From NCBI RefSeq assembly GCF_964204645.1, contig NC_134028.1, positions 24,464,153 to 24,528,152 on the forward strand: a DNA stretch of 64,000 nucleotides. The letters run 5' to 3'. The notes under the pieces are model-generated. The model ran no database searches. It was not told where the DNA came from and worked only from the letters and a program-made list of their open reading frames with translations. Made by a program: the position numbers and the translations under genes. The DNA is from Tubulanus polymorphus (Eukaryota; Nemertea; Palaeonemertea; Tubulaniformes; Tubulanidae). Shown here piece after piece: positions 11,511 through 39,362 of this stretch (position 1 is the stretch's first letter; every line of letters starts with the position of its first letter).

Positions 11511-12689
11511 ATGGTCTCAATGAATACAATAACGTACTGTCTTATCGTTATTTCACATTTAAATCTAAAACAGTTATTTGTAACTTATAGTATATATTTG
11601 ATATGCACTTTCGTGTAGGATTATACACAACAAACAAAAAACAATTCCTAGCACCGGATGCACAGAGTCTTTTCTGATAATTCATCTACCAACAAATCGG
11701 GCCACTGACTCTTATTACAACTTCAAATTTAATTTCAAAGTTACAAATACAGATATATCGCAACAACGCACGAAATATGTAGAATAGGCTCAATCGTAAT
11801 GCGTGTATATAATGAATGCAAAATGAAACAGGATCAGTGATTGGCTTCATCTATGATAAAGAGATACAAATGCCAATAATAACACACGTAAAAGTTCAAT
11901 TTTGACTCATTTTTCTCTTGTTCATCGCTTCTAATTGAATTCAAAAACAAGAAGGAATGTAAGACTCTTCATCGAATAGTCACTCTTAGAATATATCAGA
12001 CAGAATATCAATTCAGGGCAAAGGAGATTAATATATCGTATGGATACCATTAAAAACGCATTACGGAAAAGTTTCACTACAAAGAGATGAATTGATCGTT
12101 TATTAGTCAATTAATGATATGTTGATTGTCTAAAGGTCGACGTTAAAAACGCTCCAATATTGCTGTCAGAGCCGATCCAGTTCCAATGAAATGGGGGTTC
12201 AGTTATGGTACATATGAATTTTGTCTATTTCTAAAGCAGATTTAGCAGAGAACTGCGGCATTGGGTGCGTATTAGAAGTATTATAATAGTTTTAGCTCAG
12301 TGTAAGCAAGCGTTTCAAAATAGACGCTCTCGTTACCCATTTCATAGAATAATCAGCAGCAAACGTATGAATCATTCAACTCAATCAAATCAAATAGTTT
12401 ATTGCTGTTATCTGTATTTGTATTTTCGCTTATAGAAAACGCAGCCAAGAGAATATTAAAGACAATATTGAATCTTATTTCACTGATGACCAGTTTTTAA
12501 AATATGTTTATAAGATTAACGATATTTACAAATGGATATTTTGAGCATCAAAATCTAACAGTGAACAACTGACTTAAGTAATGTCGCTATCAAATTTACA
12601 GTTAACAAATGATCTCATCCAGGTGAATTTGATTACACAAGCTTTCAAAATGAATTCTAGATATATCCTGAACGCCTGGTAGTTTGCTC

Positions 12690-12800
12690 GGACTGGGGAA
12701 TAGTAATAGGCTGGGGAATATAATAACAATTTTATGAAAAGCGCCTTTGAACATCGTATGTATCACAGGGAAAAGGGCGCTATATAAATTGAATAACTAT
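12690..12800 (+). repeat. SINE-like tail
   Basis: AAAAGCGCCTTTGAACATCG is followed 26 bases later by GGGCGCTATATAAATT. Strings of the form GGCGCTATATAAAT recur at the 3' ends of tRNA-derived SINEs in many invertebrate genomes. The 5' head is not clear, so this is a probable truncated copy. Confidence 0.45.
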
Positions 12801-13408
12801 TACTATAATTCTACTCGTTAATCGGAGTTTCCGAATAGTCGCGGACATTTTTTTATCGCGCATTCGTAACGAATCGCGATAAGGACAAATAAATAACGTA
12901 CTTTAAACTTTTACAGCATTAAAATATAACATGATAACATTATGAATCTTATACATACATTTTACATACACATATATTTACATAACTATTATTCAAATTA
13001 CTATGTACAGATTAAGGCATTGGAATGTACGTTATACTTTTCATAATGACGTATTTGATCACAGTCTTGCCTTCGTATTGTTCTACAATATTAATTTACA
13101 TATCGGGGAACTGTTTCACAGAACGACTCCTTGAAGTACCGGTAGTCGTTCCGTTAAAAAGGTCCTCTTGTTAAATCTACCCGCTATGATTACATACACC
13201 GGAACAGCTCAGTTACAACATCGTCTATGAACACGATTTGGCTTCTAGTCAATTAGAAACGACTGCAGCAAACGATAACGATTAAGATTCACAGTATTTT
13301 AGTATTTTTCAATGAAATATTTGTGAAGCTAAGTTCTCGTAATTGCACTTCGGCTGCGGTCTCGATTTCCAGTCCGCAAAAAAAAAGAAAATCGTTAACT
13401 GATTCGTA

Positions 13409-28352
<14,944 letters not shown>

Positions 28353-29476
28353 ATATATGAAATATATATGTATATATTGCTTAATCTATCACCTGACGAG
28401 AGTTATAAAAGTTTTGATCGTTTATTGTGTCCGGTGAAAAGATATTCCAAACTCAGGCAACATGCCTGATAAAACAAGTCCAAGTCGGACTCGTCTCATT
28501 CCGCTATTTCAATGCGACAACTCGAGACAATCCAACCGCTGCTGATGAATATATTCGCTCGAACGCCTCGGCTTTACATTATCGTAATCAAGACACCGTT
28601 CAACTCGAATCGAATCTGAAATATAAAAACAATGCTTCGTTTAACGTATTCATCGCGATTATATAGGATGTGATGTTTGTGTCGGTTCGCACACGTGACT
28701 CGGCGACTAATTAGTGATTTGAAGTATGAACGATGTTTCTAAACGCTTGTTGTTGCGGTCGAGACTCGCTCGCACTTCGAGGTTTGATTAGATTTAAATC
28801 TAATATTCGAAGACGATCATTAAGTCACGATATACTTTCGAGTCCTTCCCTCAGTTTGCACCCGTGAACCTTATCCGAAATTACGATACATGCGCAATTT
28901 TGTTTGATAACAATTGCACCTCAATTCAGTAAATCATCGTTTTCCATCAAGGTTGCGAAAAAAATGACAATCTTATCTTCAATCCGTCTTATCTTACAAT
29001 AACTTGTATGATTCACTCGAACTATTGTAATTTAATTCGTGAATATGCATCATCATTAAAGGCCCGGTTCCATAGACGAGACTTAGCGACATTACATTCT
29101 TTACAATGAAATTTACCTTTTATCTAACTGATGTCAAAATAAACTTAACTAAACTAAACTTAACCTGACGATACCAAGTCAGCAAACAAGTAGACGTCAT
29201 GATAACCTAAATTAAACTCGATGTTCATATCTTGCCTCGTCGCAACCGTGAATAAATCTAATACCTTCAGACAGAAAAAAGGCGGAGCACAGAACGTGGT
29301 AGTTAATCTGAAAAAATACCGCAGAAAATCCCGCTAACCGCGGACAAACAACTGACGAAAGTTTGATATGCAAAATCTTTGCCTCCCCCAAAAATCTCGT
29401 TTCAAAAATCGAGAGAAAATTCGATTTTTCTCTATAATGAAATAATGATATCTCCTGTTTTTCCACTGTATCAAAC
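28353..29476. other. 5' flank of the guanylyl cyclase gene
   Basis: Upstream of the guanylyl cyclase start codon on the minus strand, so promoter and 5' UTR should be here. No exon or RNA gene is recognisable. Short open frames show no domain. Confidence 0.45.
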
Positions 29477-29651
29477 CCAACGCACACGACGGAAACTGGA
29501 GACGGAAACATGTTTTCGAGTGTTTCTAAGAGTCGTGTGCGTTTAAAACGAGAAACATGAAACATGGTTTCGAAGAACAATGTTTCCGAGATCAAACATG
29601 TTTAATTCTGTGTTTCCGTGTTTTCCTGTTTCCGTGCGTGGTGTGCGTTGG
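29477..29651 (+). mobile_element. MITE-like element with GTGTGCGTTGG ends, copy 2
   Basis: A 175-bp element with perfect 11-bp terminal inverted repeats (CCAACGCACAC / GTGTGCGTTGG). TCAAA lies close outside both ends and may be a target duplication. The interior carries repeated GTTTC/GAAAC words. It is in opposite orientation to the diverged copy at 18437-18618. There is no coding capacity, consistent with a non-autonomous DNA transposon. Confidence 0.7.
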
Positions 29652-32338
29652 ACTCAAAGAGTAAATAAACAGAAAAAAATGTTTTCATAGTTACCACAAT
29701 TTGTAAAATCCGACTGTTGCACGTGACGACGTTTGGCAATTGAATCGGGAACTGCAACTAACGTCTGGTCTTAAATTGCTGACAAGCGACAATCGACTAA
29801 TATGATTAATGAAGAACCCACGATTGAGTTCTATTTACCAAGAATTGGAAGCCTTCCTTCGCGTTGGGTTTATTACTTAAAACCCTAGAAAGTTCTGATT
29901 AACTTCAAATGCGAGCAACGAGTAATAACTGGTGTTGTGTAAATTGCACCGCGATGAATCCTTAAACGGCCCCCGTGTCATTAAATGCCAGCGCGCCGAA
30001 CACCAAAAATAGCCGGAACGCGCGGATTGCGGCAATTCGGATTAGCTTTAGGGGTTAATTCGAAAAGAAAATATCGAGATTTATTTTCAATGAGTTTATC
30101 CGGATGACGTAAGAAATCTTGTTTCCGAAATTAATCATCAAGTCCCACTTGTTAAAGGGCATTGGAACTTTACGAACCTTTTTAGTCCGATGAGGCCCGC
30201 TTCATTTTACGAAAGGTTTTGCTCCTTCTTTTCATTAGATTATCAGTGTATTACATGGATAAGTTAATGAAATACCTTTTATTATTTTTATGTATAAATT
30301 TAAATATTTGAAAAAAAAGTCTCAAATTTCTCAATGCATCTTATATTACTCTCAGACCAATATATAATTTCATTCCACAGATTTTGGTTAATTCTAATCA
30401 TCAAAGTCATCGGAAACTTTTTGGAAATTCCCTTTTATCTGCATTAAGAGGTTATTAAAACTATTTCCTTTCTTCTATAGCGTATTTAAGTTGGATAGGA
30501 AATTATTGGTTTTCCAAAAATTACCAACATTTATCCGTTGGACGATTTGACATTTTCAGACAGCTAGACGTCGTGGTGACCAGGTTATTCCAGCGGATTA
30601 CCAGGAATTCAACTCGGTTAATGGGCGTTATTTTTGTCGTTGTGTGAACCGGCTCTGGACACAGCGAGCACTCGGGGCATTCAGTACCTGGATTCGAATT
30701 TCCTGTTCAACACGAATCAATTAAGGAGAGTTAAATTTCCAGTGTAGCTGCCAAGTTAAACATATCCGCGCTCGATACTTGTCTCGTGTATACCTCAGTC
30801 ATTATCAACTATAACGCCTGGAAGGTTGCGGCTAAAATGATACAGAGTTTCGGCGAAAAAATACAGAGAGACGCTCTTGGATAAATATCCGTAACAGCAA
30901 TAAAAGCATTCAGACCCGAACGATTAGTGACCTGTACGACAAAAATGATTGATTCCAACCATTAAAACGCAGAAACGCAGCGGCAATTTTTGTAGATTAT
31001 AAGAATTTATGGCTTTCGCTCGGCGGTTTTTTGATTGTAGGAAAACGATAGGGTAAAACCACACCTGTTGTACAGTTCATTACAACCGATGCGGCTTCCA
31101 TGATCTCGTCGTGCGTCGTAAAATTAATCAGCGAAGCCAAAATCATAAACGTATATCGTGTTCGGTATCGTATCGTTATCGTTGCCGGTGACATTTAAAT
31201 GTTTTTTTATATCGATTGCATTATCATATTATAATGTCGACTTTGACTGGCCCGAAAACAAACTTTACTCGCGCTCTCTTGATATTAATCAATTCAAAAG
31301 TTGGCAAGTTCATAAATACAAAAGTCTGAAAAAAGTCCCTTTCCTATTCAATTTCTCTTGATTTTATTTTCTGAGGGGCTTACATTTTTTAAGCTTACTG
31401 TTGCTACAAAGCAGCTTCATCTTGTATTATTATATCTTTTATGTATGTAGACTTATATCATACTGTTAAATAATTAATTTTTGTAAAACTTTCAAATAAA
31501 AACAAAAATAATTAGATATCATATCAAATTTATAGTATATATAGTAAAGTAGCATATTTCATTTAGTCATCACAGTTTATTTTTTAAACTATATCTGATT
31601 GTTAATGGTCGCTAGATGTTGCAATCATGGCTATTTTTGATTATAATCGCTACAATTTTAAATGGAAATAGAAATTAGTACTTTTACGAAGAAATAAAAG
31701 AAATCAACATTATTTCAACTTAGCGGTAAATGAAAGGGGCAGATTTGTCGCAAATTACTACACTAAAGTGGCAAACCAACGTAAAAAAACCGAAAGTTTA
31801 AAAAAAAAACTTCGAAAAATTGATGAATTATTCCGAATTTTTCGTTTGCATCGAAAAACCATCATCAATGAATGACTGAGCAGTATGTGACCCGACCTGA
31901 CCCGATCGAACCAGACCAGACCAGACAGGGAATAATTATTACGTCAACGACTCACAGGAATGAAACTGGCATTACAAATGCATACATGATATTATTATTG
32001 GATATCGGATTACAGCACCTGTTGCTTCTTCTACGAAGGCTATTGACCGATACCACACAACTGTCGTCACCCTTAAGGCAGGCTAGATGTCGACTCGACG
32101 CTAACTGACGCAAATGGCTTGTTCGAAGAGGGTGCTGATCTTGAAAAACGAATGCCTATTTCAATGCCTAGTGTCGTGTTAATCACATAGCGTGTTGCTG
32201 GTAACGAGACGTTAGAATTGTAAATGTCAGTATAATTTCAAAAAAAGAATTATCAAAATGTCGTTAGCTACGAATATAGAATAAGCGAATGAGGAATGCA
32301 GTAAAGTGACTAACTAATTCGGGTCAAATCAACATTTC
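29652..32338. other. Intergenic, no gene seen
   Basis: AT-rich sequence with only short, unsupported open frames. Nothing with RNA-gene structure was recognised. Confidence 0.45.
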
Positions 32339-33104
32339 AATAAACCATTTTACAGTTGCTAGCCGCCATTTTGTTAGGGTACTTTTGTCCCGTATTGTTG
32401 GGTCATTTTTTTCTCTTTTTTAAAAACTATCCGTGATGTGTATTGTATCATATTTCATCTGTCCATGGATGGATGTTGACAGTTTCAGCAACATTCAAAC
32501 CGCATAAATCTCTAGTTTTCAGTTATGTAAAAATCATTTTTTAAATTTGCAACAATGCGACATGACCATTTTCCGTAGAGACAAGTGTAGTAAAAATGAA
32601 AAAAAATAACACCCATATACTGAAATACACGCAAAGAAAACAGCGCCGAATCTCGGAATGACAATACACGCGCTGCAGTTAAAGAGCCATAGGAAAAAAA
32701 CTAGGCAAGATATCTTAAAATTTCAAAGTTCACCTGAAAGGGGGCATTTATGCGCACAGTTCTTGAAATGTTTGGATTTTTTAGAAAATTATTTATGAAA
32801 ATAACGAACTTCAAAGTTCAGTACCCTTGATTTCTATGCGCACGGCAAAAACTGACCGCCAATTTTTATATCGCTCTCATGTCGCATTGTTGCAAATTTA
32901 AAAAATGATTTTTACATAACTGAAAACTAGAGATTTACGCGGTTTGAATGTTGCTGAAACTGTCAAAATCCATCCATGGACAGATGAAATATGATACAAC
33001 ACACATCACGGATAGTTTTTAAAAAAGAGAAAAAAAATGACCCAACAATACGGGACAAAAGTACCCTAACAAAATGGCGGCTAGCAACTGTAAAATGGTT
33101 TATT
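32339..33104. mobile_element. Large foldback element, arms about 225 bp
   Basis: The left arm (about 32339-32565) and right arm (about 32876-33104) are near-perfect inverted repeats. The left begins AATAAACCATTTTACAG and the right ends CTGTAAAATGGTTTATT, and the inner arm ends are GCGACATGA and TCATGTCGC. The spacer of about 310 bp has no plausible gene. RNA from it would form a very long hairpin. Size and ends suggest a foldback-type or MITE-like DNA transposon. No target duplication could be assigned with certainty. Confidence 0.8.
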
Positions 33105-36100
33105 TACTACGTTCGATTTAATACATTGCATTATCGTGATAATATCGTAAAAAATGCTGAATGTGGCGTAATTTTCAAAAAGTTTCCACAATTTCTCGTG
33201 GTCATTTATCGTCCGGTGTAATGTCTCACTGAATAAGAAAATCCCATCTCACCTTCTAGAAACGATGGCTCCATGAATGGACATCAGTAATAACCACCAA
33301 TCATGAACCCAAGTTGTGTAACATAACAAAAATCTTGACAATTTGATGATGACAAAGGTGTATTTTATGGAGGCAGTTTCCTTTCGGGAAGGCTACGTGC
33401 TTCGAAATTCCGAATATTTTCCTAATTCGACAAACATCTAGTGTTAATTTACGATACGATAAAGCGACGCCATGTCAGCAATTAGTACTTACATTTACAA
33501 CTCTAGTGCGCATAACGATCTGGCCAAATGGCAGGCTATAAAGAACGTCAATTGAGCAGCTATCATACATCGAATAATGATGCTTTGTTTTACAAAAACT
33601 TTCAGATACGTCGAAATTTACAAAATCTAAAAATTCGAAATTAACAAAATCCGAGTCTGACGAAGTATTTGAAAGTCTAGAATGGAAAAGATCGAATTAA
33701 ATCATTATAGCCAAACGCACAGAGCAGTCGACAAACACGTTTTGTTGCGCAGCGATAAACTCGATAAGGATTTGGCAAAACTTGGAACGGTAGAAAACTG
33801 CTTAGATCATCTCTTGTTGTCGTTCGTCTGTTCGTCTGGCTAAAGACGATGATATCAAACCTGTTTGATGGCGGTTCACACGCGGGTGACGTTTTCGCTA
33901 AAGATAAGGCAGAACAAAACCCGTCTGCGAAACGCATTATCATAAATCCGAGTGTATAATAAATCTGTAACTAAATTGAAATATTTGCAGCACGTTGTCG
34001 CCTGTTGCCCTGATCAGTGACAGATGCGACGTGTCCCAGGGTCCTTCAAGGCCTGCAACTTGTTAAAACTGGCGCTGAGTAAGAACTCGCGCCGCGATCG
34101 TGTTAGAACAAATAGACCTCGAAAAACGGAAGATGTTTTTCCGAATTCTAGAAAGAAAATAACACGCGCGTTTAGCCTGTCGGAGACAAAGCGAGTTTTT
34201 TTTCGATGATTAAATCGGAATGAAAAAAAGATTTAGGCTTATACGTTTAACGGGTGAACAGATTAAAATGCCCAGGGCATCGGTTTTTAGTTGTGAGTCA
34301 GATCAAAGATCATGGCAGTCATTGCCAATATGGACTATAGTTATCGGTTACGATTTGACTACATAAGGTAATCAATACGTGACCGGGATTTCCAATTATG
34401 CGCTTACTTGGATTTAATCATTTCAATTCTATCGATATTACGTACCTTCCATATATTATACTACAATTTCTGATTTCGAAATCTAAGCCTCTGGGTGGTG
34501 CGTAACGGGTACACACTCGATAAACAACCGCAGATAGAAAAATTGTGGAACTTGGTCCAACAGAATTAAAGCCGGATTGATATTCAAACCCGCCATCACT
34601 TAGTACGCAATCCTATAATCCTATGTGAGTAAAATTTTGCTCTGCATTTGTAGAAAATGTCAATTTTTTTACTAACGAAACCCTAACAATAGAACAGCGT
34701 TTAATGTCGTAAATCTCACAGGTTTTTATTTACACAACAACATATATTCGATGATAACGTTAATAATTATGTCCCTTTTTGACCATAAAAACAGATGTTG
34801 TCACCGAACGAGTGTTTTTGGTTGTAATCGCCAGAAAGGTTTTCGAAAAATTCGAGGGACTCAAAGGCGTGTACAATAAATCAAAAATCATTTCGATCGA
34901 AAAAGGAATATTAAATGGAATTACATACCTACGGATCAGTCAGAGCCGGACCTGGATTCCTGGAAAAAAATAGAGCGCTTTTTACTGTTGTAACAGTTTG
35001 CTAGTTGTAATTGGTTTAACGCGTTGCGCGAATGTCTGAACCAATTTGAGCCGTGTACGTGGACCTACTGACGGCATTAACAATTACAGAATCTTAGATT
35101 TATCTCACGATACTAAACGATACCAAACCGTTTGATGTGAGTTACAGGTCAATGAATCAACCCCCACGGGGAAACCAGTTTCAGCCTAACAACGGGGATC
35201 AAAACAATGTCTGTTATGGAGGCCTCAATCCGAAAAAGCCTTCAAAAATACGCAATTTTGAGCGATTTTTTTTTACAATGAGTTTCTGAATGTCTCGCGT
35301 ATGGTGTGTTCATTTTCAATTCAAAGTGTATCCGTTGAATTCCTGGGCAGATATGAAGTGTGGACCATCACTCCTTGAACTGGAAAATGGTAAAATTCTC
35401 TGATCTCCGGAGTGTGTTTTTGGATCATTTTCAATTAAAAAAGGGATGTCTGCACCGTCAAAGATTGATAGAGTGGTGATGAAGGTATCCAATGCTGAAG
35501 TTCAGGCAGCTGATTCATACCTGTTCAACATTATGTTTATCACGGCGTTAATTAGTAGGGAATTATTAAACCATATGCAAAACATTCGAACCAAATACCG
35601 TAAAAGTTTGCATCTACTTTACTTGAAATGATGTTCTTTCTGTTTGTTTTTTGTTTTTTGTTTATTCAGATGGGATATTAAAAACGCAACGATAGAAAAT
35701 GCGTTCAATATAACTGGGTTCATCTTACCCGAGTATCACGTGTTCATTCTCGCAGACGATAGCGACGATCGACTATACACGTCGCTTCAAATCTCATAAA
35801 ATCTCGTATAATATCGCTATCAATTATTCATAACAATCGTAATATTATGGCGCCCTTTCGATAAATGTAGCTTTCGAGACAATGCACTTGAAAAGCATCT
35901 TCATTGATCTCAGTACTTGGCACGTAGAAGGGAAACGAAAGGTTTGGGTGCTGTCTGACCTGAAACCGGCCAAATAACGATTTTCGACCGTCTGAGAACG
36001 ACATTATTTTCAAGGCAATCAATTTTCGAAAACTGCTTAACCTTCCGAATAAACATTGACAGTAACCGTATAGCTTTTGGTAAAGATTGATTTCCGATGT

Positions 36101-36482
36101 TTTATCTGAGACTAGACTTATACTGCCACGGGGGAAGTTTAGATCGGTATGGAACACACACCCGCGGAAAATCTAGAAGTTCGTGTTTATCGATAGATAT
36201 ACATAGATTCTAGATGCAAATACGACACAAGACTAAACAATAAACCTTTAAAAAACATGATTTCCTCGGTAAGATTCTAACAAGCTTTTATTCATATGCA
36301 GGTGTTTATCTTCATGAAAAATAGGAATAAGAAAGCCGGAAGATAATTTTCAAAAACCAATTTCGGAAGATTATCTTCTTCTATGGCACCTAGTTTGGTC
36401 ACATGATACGGCATTCCATTTCACATTCTCGTATGGAAAGTGAAAGCTCTACATGGAATATCTTATCAGTTCATAATATCCA
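33105..36482. other. Intergenic, no gene seen
   Basis: AT-rich. A 109-codon frame on the minus strand at 35828-36157 has no recognisable domain, splice partner or membrane pattern and is left uncalled. Confidence 0.45.
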
Positions 36483-36700
36483 AAACGTGCATTTTCAGAA
36501 ACCAAGATGGCGGTTGGATCCGATTACGGACTCGCCCGAGATTTTATGGCCATACACAATATACCCGAATTTGAAGACGATCGGACAAAAATTTTGGTCT
36601 GAAGAGTATTCACAAGAAACCTGACGCACGCACGCACGCACGCACGCACAAACGCACGCACGCCAGACCACCACTTAAACTCAGGGGTACAGCATAATAC
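36483..36700 (+). repeat. Dispersed repeat ending in ACGC microsatellite
   Basis: Starts around GTGCATTTTCAGAAACCAAG and runs through TTTATGGCCATACACAATAT into an (ACGC)n run at 36623-36664, followed by CAGACCACCAC. Long non-coding segments ending in ACGC tandem repeats are a familiar type of dispersed repeat in invertebrate genomes. The open frame through it is not thought to be a gene. Confidence 0.5.
36623..36664. repeat. (ACGC)n microsatellite
   Basis: Tandem ACGC units with one AACG interruption. Confidence 0.9.
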
Positions 36701-37320
36701 TGCTGAAAAGGCTTATGTAATTATGGAAGGAATGCTGTGATATTGATAGTTTTTGGATTCGATGGTGGAGTATACTGTGTAAATATTAGATATTCATGTA
36801 ATTCAACTTGATGACCAGCTCTGATTTTCCACACCACGTATAGAACCTATCGAATATTCACTCATCACGCGGAAGGTATAAGACAATTCGATATATTCCT
36901 CCCGCGGCCGCCGCGCCGGAATTTCCTAATTTTCCAAGTAGATTTATAGAAATCTATAAAAACTAATTATCTTTATTTACTAAAAACAATAACCACCACG
37001 CGGTACTTATAGATAATAGCGTGAAAACCACCGCCGTTCACAGTTCGGTAAAAAGATTTGTCGACCTCTCAAAAATAACGTGTGCAGAAAAGCAATTATC
37101 ACTTCAATCCACTGCGCTTATCGCTGAAGCACCATTGGGAAGTCATTTACCGATGTTTGCTACGAACGATTTCTCAAATACGCTCTCCTTCTCGAACAAC
37201 ATAACGTATGTTGAATTTAGCTTTTTACGCCTTTCTTATTTCGAAATAACATACGCCCAAAATCTTCTTTTTGACGCCGTAAAAACCGTTACATTAATGT
37301 TTATATACATCGATACCTAG

Positions 37321-37690
37321 TATGCGTTATAAGGGGTTCTGTGTGAGTCGATGTGCACTACGTCATCAATATTGGCGTTTCAAAATAACAGTTACATGTG
37401 TGAATTTTGACGTTTATTTTCTAATTAAACATACTTCATGACTTATTTTAATTTCTGTATTAATTTTGATAAACATTTTTTGAGAGAATGTGTACATCGT
37501 CATCAATATATCCGGGCTAGACTGGTTGCCGGTCAATTCAATTTAATTTTCGTTATTTTTAATCCAAAGAAACTAACTGATCTTATATTATATGATTTAT
37601 ATTATAGTGATAATTGTCGACAATGTTAAGCAGTATATATATTATTTTTCAAGGTGTCGACAAACTTTTAAGTTAGATTTCTTGTTGATG
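37321..37690 (+). repeat. Dispersed repeat R1, uninterrupted copy
   Basis: Reads TATGCGTTATAAGGGGTTCT, then CTACGTCATCAATATTGGCG, then TTTTGACGTTTATTTT, CATCAATATATCCGGGCTAG, and ends near TTTCAAGGTGTCGACAAACT. The same blocks in the same order occur at 39363-40050, where another element is inserted in the middle. R1 has no intact gene. It is an AT-rich non-autonomous repeat. Confidence 0.65.
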
Positions 37691-38334
37691 CCTGAATCGA
37701 ACAATAAATGGCTTATATCTAAAAACGGCGGCATTTCCTTGAAAATTGTATGACTTAGCAATTGGTAGCTTTATACGTCATCGTTTGAGTATACGGATAT
37801 CTGAATACGATGACCTTGACATTGTTAAACACCGAACTTCATAATCAAAACGCATAAAAGAGAATATTCTACGGCGCGGTCTTAAATCAGGCGACGATAT
37901 AAAACGTATCTTAGTTTAGAATAGCAACTCATTTTATAGGCGTATCTAACCATACGCCGAACAAGAAATATCGTTGATAAGGTCGGATGATAGCAGCCAG
38001 ACGCGCGATACGCTCGCAAGAAAAAGACAAGATCCGCCGCGTATATATTCAAAAAAATGGAGGCTTTACGTAACTGTCATCGTAGCCACTTCGTAAAATG
38101 CTGATAGCGGCAACTTTAATGTTTTTGTAAAAGAAAACTTCGCGTGATGCGCATTAAATATTTACATATTTTAGCGGCGCAATAAATAAACATGATAAGA
38201 TTTTTGTCTTTAAACTCGCGGATAATAAAAACGCGCAGTAAAAGACACTTTGTATGTGTTTTTATTTGAAAATCATAAAAATGTGAGCGTCATGGATAGA
38301 GAAATTCTACGCCGGCAAGAACCAGAGAAACTCT

Positions 38335-38402
38335 GTCGCCACCAGTATTCGAACCCGAAACCTATGACGATCCGTCTTTAACCACTCGGCCATTGCGGCT
38401 CT
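38335..38402 (-). repeat. tRNA-like sequence (probable SINE head or tRNA pseudogene)
   Basis: On the minus strand: GCCGCAATGGCCGAGTGGTT, then AAAG (A-box TGGCCGAGTGG, a perfect class II Ser/Leu-type box), followed by a near-perfect B-box GGTTCGAATACT. The A-box to B-box distance and anticodon arm do not give a clean cloverleaf, and the acceptor stem has mismatches. A functional tRNA is therefore unlikely. Confidence 0.5.
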
Positions 38403-39362
38403 AGATATTTCGTTTGAGGCCATGATGTTTTGAGCACATAATGATATGGTACAATAAATTTTCTCGTTAGACGTGAGGATAAGGTATAGAGTTAGAGTTA
38501 GATAAAGGAAATGTTGAAGAAAAAAACGAGTAATGATCTCTCAGTAAATCAAAAGATTGGAAGTAACATAAAGCATCGTTGAATCGGCTCCTGACGCGCG
38601 GTATGCTTTAATTCATTGTGATCTAATTGATATAACCAGTATCCGCAATAAGAAGCAAAAACGTTTCCTCCACTCACGACAACGCGTGCGATACTGTACG
38701 TCAGGATTTATTACGTTTATCCGTGAGTGCGAATTCCAGCGGTGAGCACCTCGGTCGAATCGACACGGCCGAATTTACGACCGCCGTTATACGCCTTGAG
38801 ATGACAATAATAAAGCAAAGAAAAAGCGTCGGTTATGGTCGGGTCGTTTCTCGGGAGAAATATCGCTACTTAGCCGTAGTCGATGGTCTGCGAGAATGTT
38901 GCGTCCGAACGGGAAAAGGGAATGGAATCAAATCAACTCTTATAAAAGAATTACCGGTTTCTCGCGCTATCAGTCATACGTTCTACTATACGGGAATGAT
39001 TGGATAGATTATTTGAAGAACGCGTTGCATTCAGTTATAAGAAATAGGGAATAAGCGAAATTCAATGAAGAAAAAATGTGCAAACCATTGCGTGGCAATT
39101 CGAATATTTCGGAACGTTTTTTATTCAAATATTGTATATCCCCCACCCTTGTAACACGGCGTAACAAAATTCTGGACACTCCCGCGCGCATCCATGGCGT
39201 TTGTTTGAACCGGGATCCTATGCCTTGCTGTTATTTTATTTTTCACGAAGCCAGCAGGACAGAAGATTCCCAGAATCTCAGCTTGAATTCCATTGCCACA
39301 TAAATAAGAAGCAAGAACGCATTTTTACGAAGATTTCTCATTCAATACCTCTCATTGATACC

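Larger units (their letters stand above)
11183..13408. other. Convergent intergenic region with repeats
   Basis: This lies between the 3' ends of the lipocalin gene (plus) and the receptor guanylyl cyclase gene (minus), so it holds both 3' UTRs. It contains the imperfect tandem duplication at 11363-11510 and a short-repeat tail near 12690-12800, listed separately. No protein-coding gene is supported. Confidence 0.5.

Noticed and set aside
35828-36157. 109-codon minus frame
   Set aside because: No recognisable domain, splice partner or coding-like composition.
36403-36624. 73-codon plus frame
   Set aside because: Falls in a dispersed repeat that ends in an ACGC microsatellite.
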